In this document: positions 33,750 through 45,774 of the stretch, piece after piece
Layout: each line of letters begins with the position of its first letter
Numbering within the stretch: position 1 is the first letter of the stretch
Origin: Chloranthus sessilifolius
Taxonomy: Eukaryota > Streptophyta > Magnoliopsida > Chloranthales > Chloranthaceae
Reading direction: 5' to 3'
Assembly: GCA_021018995.1 (NCBI GenBank)
Contig: CM037593.1
Span: forward strand, 20,188,810 to 20,252,809
Length of the DNA stretch: 64,000 bases
Position numbers and translations under genes: made by a program
Notes under the pieces: model-generated
Seen by the model: only the letters and a program-made list of their open reading frames with translations
Databases searched by the model: none
Told to the model about the DNA's origin: nothing

Positions 33750-35864
33750 TAACAAATAATAATAATAATAACGGCAATAAAAAATAAATAATTATCACTC
33801 AACTTAATAATGGACAATACAAAATGGAAAAAGTAAATTGTACAATTAAGTATTGATAAATATTATTGAATCAAAAAAAAGGTATTGATAAATATTAGGT
33901 TTGGCCCTTTAAAAAATGGAAGGTTGAGAATATAAAAACCTGAACTGTCACAGGTTTGAGCCGGCCTTTTGGGGTGTTTTCATAGAGATGTGACCACAAT
34001 ACCCTTTATGAATTTGCCTATTTTTATTCAAAGTTATTTGAGACCAATGGGTCTTTTTGTCAAACTTGGGACTTTCTCAAAACAAAATCTACTTTGAACT
34101 CTTAAACTCAATTATCATCAAAATTTCAAATACCATTAAAAAAGTAAAAAAACAAATAATACATTAGTAAATAGATTGAAATTGAAGCCTAACTAACTGA
34201 TGGATCATCATTTATCTTGCCTTTGATTTGGTGCATCGATGAATACAATGTGCGAATTTGACCAAATACTATGGTTTTTTGAAAAGACCGCGTTTTAATC
34301 ACTCCTCTCATAGTAAAGGATTAAATCTTATTTATTTTTTATTTTTTTTTGTTACTGTTTTTTGAAAAATTGTAAATTTTGTGAATAAATCATGATTTTT
34401 CAGCTTTCTCCCTTTTCTGTGACTGTTCTAATATTTATCTTTTCCAATTTTTTATTTTTAATAATTTTTAGTAATATCTTTTTATAGATTTTTTCAAATT
34501 TCCCCGGACTTCTACTTTTTTTCCTGAATTTGCCAAATTATGCCATTACTTGCATTTTGAGTTTATTGATCGATTTTCTTTTTTGGGAGCCATTACTTGC
34601 ATTCAGAAATTTGACCCTTGTTCTGAAGTTAAAGAAAGACTTTGTATTTTAGGGGCATGTAACATGTGAAAACGAAACTTGAGCCGTCTAATTTAAAGTT
34701 CATGATCTATAGATATTTAATGGATAAGATTGGAGCAAAACATGATACTTATCATATGATCTATTGTAGTCAATTGTTAAATCAAATAATAGCCTTTGAC
34801 TATGTTTAATAACATAATAAATATTATATTTCATGCTAATCTTTTGCACGTTATATATTTAAATGACGAGTTCCAAATCAAATAGTTTAGATGATGTTTT
34901 CATATAGCAGAGGTCGCCAAACTTATGAGTCTTTATTTGAAACTCAATGCAAGGGCTAAGTTTTAGAGTGCGAGTAATGGCTCCCTTCTTTTTTGGCATG
35001 ATTTACAAGGATTGGTGGGTCTCACCTTTTCATTAATCTTTAAGAAAATTTTAGATGATACTTCGTTTCCTAGTAAATAAATCTTCAAATAAGATATAGG
35101 AAAAGGGAGGAGGAAATACTCATTCACAAGTATGGTCACAATTCTCCTAAAATTTGAAACATTTTTGAATAATTTGCGAATTTTAGGTTCTACCAATTAA
35201 TCATGAATTTTAAAAAAAATCATGAAATTGGCAAATAATTCAATAATTTTTTTTTTCAATATATCGTGATTTTTCATATTAACGATTAAAATTTCGGGTT
35301 AAATATTGGATCCCATACAAAACTCCAAAATTTTGGATTTTGGTTTCGGTGGGGACCGAAACCGAAATTTTGATCCTTGTTTAATATTGTTTAAATTTGT
35401 TTATTCTTTTTAATCTTATTTTTTTATTTTTTTTTCTTAATTTTATTAGATTTTTTAAAATTTTAACCTTCCCCAATTCTTGCCGAACGACGACTTGGTG
35501 ACAATAAACACAACTAAGCTTGCATCAGTACCCAACCTCCGTAAATGTCTGCACACTTGTTACACTCTCTCCACTCATGTTGTAACTCGCCGCAATTGAA
35601 GAAATTTGATAAATTCTTAATTTTTTCAATAATTGCCATTTTGTAGCCTAAATTTCTTTGCCAATAGTGATTTAACCACGACAAGAGAATCAGATTCAAC
35701 GATCACCATGTTAAATGCTCACTGGCTACTTTCAAATGAGGTCAAAAGAATTTTTTTTTATTTTTATAGAAAACATTACCGATTGTCCCATCTACATTGG
35801 TGTAGCCAATACGTATGGTCTACGCCTAATTCTTCCCCGAATTTTTAAATCCCAAAAAGAGAAA
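33750..35864. other. AT-rich intergenic DNA
   Basis: No gene is seen. MITE arms occur at about 34670-34800. The CCGAAACCGAAATTTTGATC repeat is at 35360-35385 and the GACTTGGTGAC repeat end at 35489-35500. Confidence 0.45.
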
Positions 35865-35873
35865 AAATCATAA

Positions 35874-35957
35874 GGGAAATTTACCTGACCGGCCCTGTCA
35901 GATACGCCTTTTACGTCAGAAGCCCTGTAGTTTCACTTTTACCCAGACAAACCAGCT
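35874..35957. repeat. Left terminal inverted repeat of the MULE (84 bp)
   Basis: It runs from GGGAAATTTACCTGACCGG to CCAGACAAACCAGCT and matches the complement of 45273-45356 with two differences (CCTG versus TCTA at repeat positions 51-54). Confidence 0.92.
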
Positions 35958-36298
35958 CCAAGCCTAGCCGACCCTAAGGAGAGTAAAAGGTCCAAATTAC
36001 CCCCTTCTAAGACCTTCTTTAACAAACAAAGCATCGTCTTCTTCCTCATTTTAACCTGCAAAAAAGTTAGAGGTGTAAAACCCTAGACGGAGTGTCCTTA
36101 CTTAGTCTGATCTGCTTCGATCTGCTCCGATCTGCTATTTCGAAGAAGAAAACAGAGGCTTGGAAGAAGAAGGCCCTGAACTTTGTCCTTGCGACTAGAG
36201 GTATCCTACTTAACCCCATTTTCAGTTTATTAGTGTTATGTAGTGATGCAGTATCTCTTAGAAGAAGAAGGCCCTGCATTTCGTCATCGGCTCCATAT

Positions 36299-36556
36299 AT
36301 ATCCGATATCGATATCACATACAATCGATATCGATTGTGTATAGAGTCGATTACGACTCTATTTGAAATCGATATCGATTGTATATACAATCGATGACGA
36401 TTGTATATAGAGTCGATATCGATTGTTTATACAATTGATATCGATTTCAAATAGAGTCGACGCCGATTGTATATAGAGTCGATGCCGATTGTATACACAA
36501 TCGATATCGATTTCCAATAGAGTCGATATCGATTGTATTTGCAATCGACTAAGAGT
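36299..36556. repeat. TCG-N4-CGA palindrome array upstream of the MULE transposase
   Basis: Eleven or so units of 21-23 bases of the type AATCGATATCGATTGTATA or GAGTCGATATCGATTG follow one another. Several are perfect dyads, such as TAGAGTCGATTACGACTCTA. The array lies between the 5' leader and the transposase ATG at 36623. Confidence 0.9.
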
Positions 36557-36622
36557 TATAGTCGTCTTTTCTCTTTTATTTCATCAGTCTTATGACCCTT
36601 CCTTCTCATTCTTAAACAGACG

Positions 36623-39288
36623 ATGACGGACGTGAGGATTCCTCTTCTTTGTCACTATGATGGCCTTCTTGTAAACGATGATGGCTTGTATGAAGGTGGC
36701 CGGCGGAGGCTTATTAACATTTCAATTGAAATTTCTTATGAACAATTCATAAGGCGAATGTCTGCTTTGTCGTTTTTAAGGATGATTCAACAAAGTTTCA
36801 TATGAAGATAGTCAATACGCCTGTAGTTGCCGACATTTTGGACTCTGATGATTTGACTACATTATTTAGTTTTTATAAATCCGGAGTGGACGTTATAAAA
36901 GTATTTATCATTAAGGAACCGTCATCCTTCCCAGTTGAAGCTGAACAAGTAAATCTCGGCGGGATTGATTTTGTGTCTCATTCATTTCAACCATGTAAGT
37001 TTGAGGATGAAATTGTATACGATACCGTCCCGTTAAGCGATGACGGTTATATTGTGGCGAACGATGGCAGAGGGAAAGCAACATTTGATTTAAACGATGC
37101 TCCGATTGAATCGTATGATGACCCAGTAAAATACATGCATGGGTCACAACAATGTAGTCAATGGTTAGACTATACTTCAGAGAGGGTGGTGGATACCAAC
37201 GATTTCAGTCATATCTTCCCCGGTGGATGGACAACTTGGTTTACTCAAAACTTATGTTCTACCATGCCATCGATGGAAATTACCGGAGTAACTCAACCCC
37301 ATGTCCATACATATGAGCACCCCTTCGGTGAAGGGCCTAGCCAACCACGCCATTATCCATTCTGTGAAGGATCCGGTCAATCACATCAGAACCCCTTCGG
37401 TGAAGGATCTAGTCAACCACCCGAGAACACCGCCATGAATGAAGATACCTTAGAAGAAGAATATGAAGGCGAACCAGATGGGTTTATCAAAGAGGACCCG
37501 AAAATTTTTGTGAGAGATATTGACAATCCCCTAGTAGACGGAGATTACGAAATGTCAGAGACATCGGGCGATTCCTCCGATGAAGAGGTGGAAACTGAAT
37601 ATCGGAATTGGACGTTTAAAATTGGAGAGATCTTCCGAGACAAACAAACATTTCAAAGAGCATTGAAAGAACACGCGGTGGAGAAAAACTTTCAAATTCG
37701 GCCTTTGAGGACCGCTAGTTATCGAAAGGATACGATGCTACGAACCTGATTGTTCGTGGCTAATACATGCTTCTAAATTGACTGGGCTCGATTCTTTCCA
37801 AATCAAGACATTCAATAGTACTCACACATGCGGAGCCGCTAAGATCGGACCGCACGGTCACCGTAATGCAACAATCTCCTTCGTAGCGAATTATGTACGG
37901 GATAAACTTATGGAAGGATTCAACTACACACCGGCGTCGATAATGTTTGATATTGCAAAAGCTTATAATGTGCAAATCTCATATGCAAAAGCTTGGAGGG
38001 GAAAAGAGCTTGCCCTTAATGATATTAGAGGAAGTTGGGAAGGACAATTTGTTGATCTACCAGCCTACGTGAAGGAGATGAAGAGGGTAGATCCTAATGT
38101 ACAAACATCCTTTCAACTTACTCTTGACGGTAAGTTTCAAAGATTTTTTTAGAGTTTTGGCCCATGCATCGGAAGCTACCGCAATACACTTCGCATATTG
38201 CTTGTAGATCGGCACACACCTACGAGGACGTTTGAAGGATCCTCCTTATCGCCTCTGCAAGAGCGGTAATGGTCATATATTACCGTTAGCATTTGCCGTG
38301 GTCGAGTTAGAAGAAGAGGATACGTGGATGTGGTTTCTTGAATGGGTAGGTGCGTTACGTGATCGGTGGGTTTAACGAGGATCTCGTAATTATCACGACG
38401 GTCGAAGGGTTTAATAAATGCGGTGAAACGTATCTTCCCTAACGCATATCACAATCATGCGCATATGACACAAAATTTGCAAGACAAGTATCCAGGGAAC
38501 AATGTGAAGGGTCTATGGTGGTGTGCGTGCATATTCAGAGAAATTTGATTATTTTATCAGCGAAATGAAGAAAGATCCTGCGATTCTCGGGGTAGAATAT
38601 ATTTTGAAAATAGATCCAAAGCATTGAGCGCAGCGCACATATGGAAGGAAGGCGACGAGTCACGACTACGAATACTGCCGAAAGTTTAAACAGCGTAGCT
38701 CGAGAGAGACCAATTATTGACTTAATCGGAACTACTAGAAAGAAAATCGTAGATCATTTTCAAAATGCGAGAGATGTCGATAAATGGACCACCTTCTCTG
38801 CGGCGGATGCTCACATGAAGAAGGTGTTGCAATGGGCCGGTAGAAAGAGAGCTCAACCATACGGGCGCGATCAATTCCAAGTCAATTCTGGAAATTACAT
38901 TCATCACGTCGACTTGGAATACAAGACCTGTAGTTGCCGCCGTTGGCACATTCATGGCTTGCCTTGCTCCCATGCCGTTGCGGCCATCAATCGAAGAAGT
39001 TACGACTACCATAAATTTTGTGAGAACTGGTTTTTCACCGCTTGCTTTAAACAAACATATGACGAGCAATGGGTTCCCACCCTCGATAAAAGTTAATGGG
39101 AGTTCCAAGCAGAGCAACTCCCTGAAAATATGAAAGTGAGACCACCCTATTATTGCCGAAAGCAAGCCGGCCGTCCGAGGAAGAGAAGGATAAGGTCTAA
39201 GGGTGAGGTTAGGGCACTACAGTGTAGCAGGTGCAACGAATATGGTCACAACCGCAGGAGCTACAAGGCAGTGGGACCGATGGGCTAA
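36623..39288 (+). pseudogene. MuDR/FAR1-type MULE transposase, broken
   Basis: The N-terminal frame (MTDVRIPLLCHYDG, from 36623) and an acidic region (36802-37749) lead into FKIGEIFRDKQTFQRAL, the MuDR DNA-binding region. CSWLIHASKL and STHTCGAAK (37750-37850) look like its zinc-coordinating C-C-H-C part. A catalytic-core remnant follows: VD codons at 38204-38209, where an extra C at 38210 shifts what should read VDGTHLRG, then LPLAFAVVELEEEDTW. The SWIM zinc finger CSCRRWHIHGLPCSH lies at about 38930-38980, and the C-terminal knuckle CSRCNEYGHNRRSYK has Tyr in place of the last Cys. At least four frame breaks (near 36800, 37749, 38150-38210, 38370-38640) make it non-functional. The intact enzyme would cut and paste the element in the nucleus. 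Confidence 0.85.
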
Positions 39289-39379
39289 CAGTGTATATTT
39301 TTAATAATGATAGATTGAATGTAAATGAGAAATTCAGAATCTATATTTTTTTACACTGTATTATAGTCTTTACTGATGT

Positions 39380-39640
39380 ATCATAGAGTCGTCATCGATT
39401 GTATAACTAATCGATATCGATTCTATATAGAGTCGCCATCGACTATGTATAACGTCGATATCGATTCATTTAAGAATCGGCATCGATTATGAATATAAAT
39501 CAATAGCGGCGACATATATAGTCGATATCGATTATTTATACAATCGGCACGATTATGTATATAGTAAAGCGATTACATACAGTGTCACCGATTATTTATA
39601 TAGTCGATGGCGACTATATATGTAATCGCTAATGGATGCT
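39380..39640. repeat. Palindrome array between the two MULE genes
   Basis: About ten units such as GTCATCGATTG, TCGATATCGATTC and GTCGATGGCGAC are separated by ATATATAG-type spacers. The array fills the space between the transposase stop and the 3' end of the Ulp1-like gene. Confidence 0.85.
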
Positions 39641-40654
39641 ATTCTACTTTTAACTACAAGTACATAAAATAGTGCCATTATATTCAAAATAATTCAATTT
39701 TCAATTACAAAAATATTCAATGCAACCACACTATTACAAAATATTCAAATACAACCACACTCTGCTCCCCTCCTTTTTGTCTTCCTTCGCCGATTCGCCA
39801 TACTGTGTATGTAGCCAGTGTATGGCCAATTTTTGCCCTGATCCTCTCTATAACTGATTGCGCGAAGTCAAATTTCTTCCCCATCATAAAGTATTCGCAT
39901 ACTTCACAACAAACACTCGCAATCACGAGTTGGTGTGGGGACGGCTTTGATCCGTAGTCGATAGATGGCCAAGGATAGTTCTTCTTTATTAGCGCAGAGG
40001 AGTCACCGAATATAAGATCAGGGGAAGGTATTGAGTCTATTTCGAAATAATAGAGTGGAGTGTCAGGTAAGTTAAGCTAAGAAAGATAAAAGTAAAGCAA
40101 AGCTAAATATCTTACCAGGGCCTGCAATTGGGCCACAAATCTTTCCTTAGAGGGCCTATTAAATATAGGGACGACAATCATTATTGATCGTTCGACTACC
40201 TTCTGATCATAGCGCGCCGATGTAGTGGTTGTTAATGTATTGACATAAATATCTATAAAAAGTAATATAATCTCAAAGGGTAGGATAGAAAAATTAAAAG
40301 AATAATTATAAAGAGGATAAAAGCATACTATGTTGCATTCGTGAGCCTGATTCAAGCTCATTGTAGAAGAAAGTTTCCATCACCTCTTCCTCCGGTCTCT
40401 CTTTGTTTATAGGCAACCACCGTGAACTTGAACCTTGATCATTGGTCGCAATTTTTCGAAAGAAGCAAAACTTGTTGAAATCTCTCAGTTCATAGCCCAT
40501 GTACGTCAGTGTCGCAGGGTCCATTAGGAAGTTTTTGACATTTTTCTCAGGATGCATTTTATCATCAATAACTTCCAAATGTCTCATGTAGGTGCCCATA
40601 ACCTGAAACCAATGCAGTTAGATTAAAATATGCAGTTAGAGTTTAATACATAAT

Positions 40655-40868
40655 CGTTAGCGACTCTGTATATCATCGATATCGATTCCTTTTAGAGTCG
40701 GTAACGATTATTTAAGTCGTCGAAATAGTTGTCGACTCTCTAATGAATCGATATCGATGATGTACAGAGTCGCTAACGATTACATACGCCATCGCTAGCG
40801 ACTCTACAAGCCATCGATACCGATTTCATAAGCCATCGATAACGATTACATAAGCCATCGATACTGGA
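40655..40868. repeat. Palindrome array in an Ulp1-like gene intron
   Basis: Units such as ATCGATATCGATTCC, GTCGCTAACGATTAC, ATCGATACCGATTTC and ATCGATAACGATTAC repeat at about 21-22 bases. They lie strictly within the intron before the MGTYMRH exon (the array starts about 55 bases from the exon edge). Confidence 0.88.
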
Positions 40869-41534
40869 TTTTGCCTACTGATATTAAAATATACACTTAC
40901 AAAGTTATCCGAGGCTGGGTTTCCGCCCATGACATCTGAAGGATTGCACCACCGGCTTGTACTTGCAAGCTAACATATTCTGCATAAAAATGACCAACTT
41001 AACTAATCTTCACGATAAATATATAATAATAAAGTTAAGTATTGAGGTAATTCTACTTACTCGTCCTCCTTCAGGCTTGTTCCATATGTCTAGCATATAT
41101 TTTTTCTCTCGTTAGCTCGGCGAGAGCATCTTCATCGATAGACCGGGACCGGTGTAATGATTGCCACCGGTCCGGGCTCGTGATTGGTCCTTCACCGCCT
41201 TGTGGGGGCTTCTTTTCAACCGCTACCCTTATTTGGGCCTTAGGTTTGATGGAAATTATTTTGTTGGCTTTAAGCCTAGGTCTTAAGCGAAGCTCAAGGC
41301 AATTGGGAAGAGGTTTCCTCTTCACCTGTGAGACCCTTATCGGTTTGGGTCTCGGTGCTTGTCGTGTTGCCTTCACCTCATCAACGGGAGGAGGAGGAGG
41401 AACGATCGCAGGCGATGGTTCCTCATCAAGGTCTGTCGCTACCTTCGTTATCAGCTCCTCTATAGCCACATCCTGTACATCGTAATAATGATGCAAAATA
41501 AGAATTAATTTTTAGTCCACATTTTAAAAGAAAA

Positions 41535-41770
41535 AATCGATTTTAAATATAGTCGCTATCGATTATATATATAGTCGCTATCGATCATATATATAGTCGC
41601 TATCGATTATATATATAGCGCTATCTATTTTACATATGGTCGTTATCGATTATATAGATAGTCGAAATCGATTGTAAATAGAATCGACTTCGATTGCATT
41701 TATAATCGATAACGATTGTAAATAGAATCGATATGATCGGTATCGACTCTATATATAATCGATATCGAAT
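41535..41770. repeat. Palindrome array in an Ulp1-like gene intron, exact 22-bp period
   Basis: AGTCGCTATCGATTATATAT repeats three times at exactly 22 bases, followed by about seven diverged units. The TCG...CGA arms are kept while the four central bases vary (CTAT, TTAT, AAAT, ACTT, ATAA, ATAT). Confidence 0.92.
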
Positions 41771-42414
41771 TATGTTAACAAAATTGAATATTAAAACTAG
41801 ATTTCAACATATACCTTAGGTCTCGCCTCCAATAAATTTTCAAGGAGATCTTTTATTTCAGTCTGGCCCTTTCTGACTAAAGAGTTGTAGTGATTTAACC
41901 GCCACTCGCATCCCTTGAATTGACCTCTCATTGAAGGAGTTGCGAGTTTCTCTAAAGAAGCAACGCGTTTAGAGCCTTATTCTCTCTCTCCAAATCGCTC
42001 ACTCTTTGGGTGAGCTTCAAGTTATCCGTCAAATGATCGACCCTCCTCAACAAAGAATCATTGGAGGTGGGCCTTGTGCTATCTTTCACTGCCAGGCTCT
42101 CCTTGGTGGCCCCCCTAGTTCTCGGCCGACCCTCTCCCACTAGCACGGGGCCCCTTTTCCAGAGGGGTTCTTCTTCTGACGTCGATGCGTCATCCCATTC
42201 TTCCTCTCCCTCCCCAAGCTTATCGTAGGAATGTAATTTCTTTTCTTCTTGGTGAATCTCTTCCTGACTTTCTTGATCGGTTCTTTCCTCTTCCCCAACC
42301 TCCTTTTGAACCCGTAGATATTCTCTTACCACGGGTATCTCTAATTCAAAGCCACGAGGCATGAGGAGCGCGAACCTTTTGAAAGAAAATGAAACAACAG
42401 AATAAAATGATCGT

Positions 42415-42615
42415 TATATATATAATAAATCACTCTCGATTGTGTAAAGAATCGCTATCGATTCCTTACCTTAACAAATCACTATCGATTAGATAATGAA
42501 TCGTTATCGATTACTTATTAAGTCGTTATCGACTCTGTACGTAATCGCTATCGATTCGTAAATGAATCGGTAGCGATTCTGTAATGAATCGGTATCGATT
42601 CTAGAATGAATCGGT
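42415..42615. repeat. Palindrome array in an Ulp1-like gene intron
   Basis: Units AATCGCTATCGATTCC, AGTCGTTATCGACTCT, AATCGGTAGCGATTCT and AATCGGTATCGATTCT repeat at 21-22 bases between the acidic exon and the DUF1985 exon. Confidence 0.88.
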
Positions 42616-43504
42616 AAGTTGCTTTTTTTTTTGAATAGACCTCATACCTTGCTGTCTAACATCTGCCCGCGAGTGTAACCTTTGATCCTGGACTGCGCCC
42701 TGTCCGACCATTTCAGCAGCCGTGGGAAAGGGTCCTTGAGGCCTAGCTGGGATGGTGATATATCAGGCAGGATCTCATAAGCCCACCATTGAAGTACACA
42801 TATGCATCCATATGTGTTGTACGTCTTCAGGGCTTTATCCATCTCGTGATTTTCTATTCGCGCCCTTTATTATATACTCCATCAAGTCCTGGTAGACGAG
42901 CAGACCCCACGGAGTTCGGTTGAAGGCCTCCATATCATCGATGAGGTCGATGTGGTCTTCAGAAATTTGATGGTGGGAACCGGGGAAGAGAAATATGCAC
43001 AACACAAACAGAAGGGACAACTTTAAGAAGTCCTCATCACTTTCCGCTCTATAAATTGCAGCATCTATATGAGACCGGAGAATTTTTTCGGGAGGCGTTC
43101 CACGAAAGTATTTGTTTCTAATGGTTTGTTCTACCGATGGTTTACCGGATGGGGTATCCTTTTTACGGGCCAACTACGGCAAGGCCCGATGTCAATGCAA
43201 TGTCTATCTTAGAAGATAGACATCAGTCTTCAATTCGGAAATAGTTTTTATCAACCCAAAATGTCAGCACCGAATCCACCACATCAGAAAGAAATCCCAC
43301 ACCCTTCGGGATTTGAAATATTCCACCAAAAACTGAATCTCTCAGTAACTTCTTCCGATCTGGGGTAGCACTTTCGTAGAGATTCGAAAGAAGCCTGCGA
43401 ACACTTGCTTGATAGTCTTTTGAAATGAGCGTAATAAAAAGCGAAAGGACTCAACACCATACTAACAAGGATAGTTAAAATGTTGATGAAATGTATATAT
43501 AAAA

Positions 43505-44060
43505 CCATTGTCGATTACATCTAGAGTCGGTTATCGATTACATAGGTAATCGACGATCTAAATGTAATGAATAAATCTATATATAATCGATACCGACTCT
43601 ATATGTAATCGATATCGAGTCTATATGTAATCGATATAGACTCAAAAGATTTCATGAAGTCGCCATTGAATCAAAATGTTTTATTTACTTGCAAAATTTT
43701 CAATTACATTCATAATAGTTCAATTAAAATTAAAAGTAAAAGGAAAATCTTGCAAGTCTACATATAATCGATAACGATTACATATGTAAGCGCTAACGAC
43801 TCTATATGTAATCGATATCGATTACCGATGAAATCGCCAACGACTCAATATAAATTCGCAATGACCTCAAAATGTTTATTTATATAGAAATTACTTGTTT
43901 TAGTCACTCTTAAGTTTCTTTTTCTTTCTTTTGTTCTATTTCTTTTCTTCCTTCTTCTTTACCTACATCGATTATCTCTATAATCGATATCGTTCCTATA
44001 TGTAATCGCTACCGACTCTCAATATAATCGATCTCGATTACTTATGTAATCGCCATCAAT
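43505..44060. repeat. Palindrome clusters in the first large intron, part 1
   Basis: Three clusters (43505-43635, 43755-43860, 43970-44060) contain units such as ATCGATACCGACTC, ATCGATATCGAGTC, ATCGATAACGATTAC and ATCGCTACCGACTC. A segment with GACTCAAAAGATTTCATGAA followed by GTCGCCATTG occurs twice (43631 and 44142), so a larger duplication of about 510 bp underlies this stretch. Confidence 0.85.
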
Positions 44061-44794
44061 TAAATATAAGTCTACATTGATCTCAAAATGTTTAATTTAC
44101 ATCGTAAATTTCCCTTATTACATAGAAAATATTTAATTCTGGACTCAAAAGATTTCATGAAGTCGCCATTGCATCAAAAAGTTGTTTCATTTACTTCACA
44201 ATATTTCAATTACATTCAAATTTTTTCACTTATAATTAAAAAATAAGAAAAGTTAGGAAGAAGGAGGAAGAGCAGGTGGGGGGTGGGGCGGAGCGCCGGG
44301 TGGTCCCGTCTTAAGTTTCTTTTTCTTTTCTTCCTTCTTCTTTTTCTTTTCTTCCTTCCTCTTCTTCTTCTTTTCTTCCTTCGCCAAAATCTCCATTACT
44401 TCATCGTACTCGTCCCACAGGAACTGCAGAGGATCTGGTTCTGGTGGTGGTGGTGGGTCCTCCCCTACTGAGGATAGAACTTTATTGGGTTATAGAAGGT
44501 TTTTCTTCGTCAAATGGGACATTGGGAAAAATATGGGCTGCTAGGGATGATAGGTGGTTTGCTAAGGTCGAACTAAACCTGTATTTAAAGCTCCTAGATT
44601 GTGGAATACGAATCGTTGTATTAAATTTTCTCATTCTTCCAACCTAACTTGCCATAATGGTTTTACAAAAGGGTAGTTGGCAATAAATTGAACGTCGGCT
44701 GAGATAAATATAAAACCTCGTATGATTTATTATGGCATCGAGGGTAATAACTATAGGGAAATTATTTCAAATGATGGGTATTAATTATATTCAT

Positions 44795-45000
44795 AGAGAG
44801 TCGATATCGATTTGTTATAGATTCGTCATCTACAGTTCATATAGTCGATTACGACTACATATATAATCGTTATCGACTCTAAATGTAATCGAGAACGTTT
44901 TCCCATATGTAATCGGTAACGATTACATATGTAATCGATATCGATTATATATGTAGTCGTAATCGATTACATATGTAATCGTTACCGATTACATATGGGA
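44795..45000. repeat. Palindrome array near the Ulp1-like gene 5' end
   Basis: Units AGTCGATATCGATTTG, AATCGTTATCGACTCT, AATCGGTAACGATTAC and AGTCGTAATCGATTAC repeat at 22 bases. The sequence around 44900-45000 is itself an inverted repeat: CCCATATGTAATCGGTAACG and its complement, ending ACATATGGGAAAAC. Confidence 0.88.
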
Positions 45001-45272
45001 AAACCTAAAAAAAATATGTCAAAATATGCAACAAAGAGAGGAGAAATAAAAAATCTATAGCGATGGAAGCTAATTTTAATTCTAACTTACAGATTTGGTA
45101 GCTTGAAGGTTGTAGTTTTGAACGCGATCGTCCACGAAGCGTAAACGACTCTCCACCGACTTCGAACGAAAAAGTAAATTCAAAACAGTAAATGATTTGA
45201 AAAGAGGGCGGCTATTTATTACTGTGGGGGTAGTTTGGGTATTTCCTATAGGCGTGCCTCAGCTCGGCGCGC

Positions 45273-45356
45273 AGCTGGTTTGTCTGGGTAAAAGTGAAAC
45301 TATAGAGCTTCTGACGTAAAAGGCGTATCTGACAGGGCCGGTCAGGTAAATTTCCC
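45273..45356. repeat. Right terminal inverted repeat of the MULE (84 bp)
   Basis: The exact inverse of the left repeat with two differences. It starts AGCTGGTTTGTCTGGGTAAA and ends GGTCAGGTAAATTTCCC. Confidence 0.92.
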
Positions 45357-45774
45357 AAACCATAAACACTAATGATGTGACAACTGACAACAAGGCAGAA
45401 ATAGATTAATAAATCAATTTCCCAAGAAAAATTTACACGATCGACCCTTTGAAGCTCAACCGATGCCCGCCTTTATGAATTACCGAAAATACTCCCAAAG
45501 TAATAAATAATCGTAAAAAATTCAAATCATTAATTTCTTTTAATGTTTTACTTTTTTTACTTTTTACTTTTCGTTCGAAGTCGGTAAAAGGCAGTGTCAT
45601 TTCGAAGTCGGTGGCGCTCAATCGTTCAATCTTCAAGTACCAAATCTGTAAGTTAGAAATTAAATTTTATTTCATTACTGCAGAATTTTTTTTTCTTCTT
45701 TCGACAATCTATATTTTGATTTAATTTTTTTTGTTTTTCCTATATTAACGCAGCAATATCAACCCTTTAAACAA

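Larger units (their letters stand above)
39714..45170 (-). pseudogene. DUF1985/Ulp1-like protease gene carried by the MULE, broken
   Basis: The gene reads right to left. A non-coding first exon ends at 45091 (donor GTAAGT). DUF1985 domain exon: about 43480-42642, with FGGIFQIPKG, KLSLLFVLCIFLFPGSHH, DHIDLIDDMEAFNRTPWG and WWAYEILPD. Acidic, coiled-coil-like exon: about 42362-41830. Basic and proline-rich exon: 41496-41071. Short exon: about 40980-40905. Exon starting MGTYMRHLEVIDD at 40599. C48 peptidase exons: about 40250-39714. Breaks include a 1-base deletion in DUF1985 near 43220, an HW motif out of frame near 40220 with Trp changed to Arg, loss of the catalytic Asp (VVPIFN), and a 1-base deletion after the Asp-Cys codons (39919-39924). 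Ulp1 enzymes cleave SUMO; this copy cannot. Large introns contain palindrome arrays. Confidence 0.8.
35874..45356. mobile_element. Kaonashi-like Mutator element (9.5 kb) with transposase and Ulp1-like gene
   Basis: The element has 84-bp terminal inverted repeats, a 9-bp target duplication, a MuDR-type transposase on the + strand and a DUF1985/Ulp1-like gene on the - strand. Their 3' ends face each other. This layout matches the Kaonashi (KI) MULE class known from Arabidopsis and other plants, which carry Ulp1-protease-like genes alongside the transposase. Ends begin GGGAAATTTACCTGACCGG. The near-identical termini (82 of 84) suggest a fairly recent insertion, yet both genes are already broken. 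About a quarter of the element is made of TCG-N4-CGA palindrome arrays. Confidence 0.88.
35865..45365. repeat. 9-bp target-site duplication of the Kaonashi-type MULE
   Basis: AAATCATAA (35865-35873) directly precedes the left terminus. AAACCATAA (45357-45365) directly follows the right terminus. Eight of nine bases agree, and 9 bp is the standard Mutator-superfamily duplication length. Confidence 0.8.

Noticed and set aside
41180-41485. 101-residue plus-strand frame
   Set aside because: Antisense shadow of the proline-rich exon of the Ulp1-like gene.
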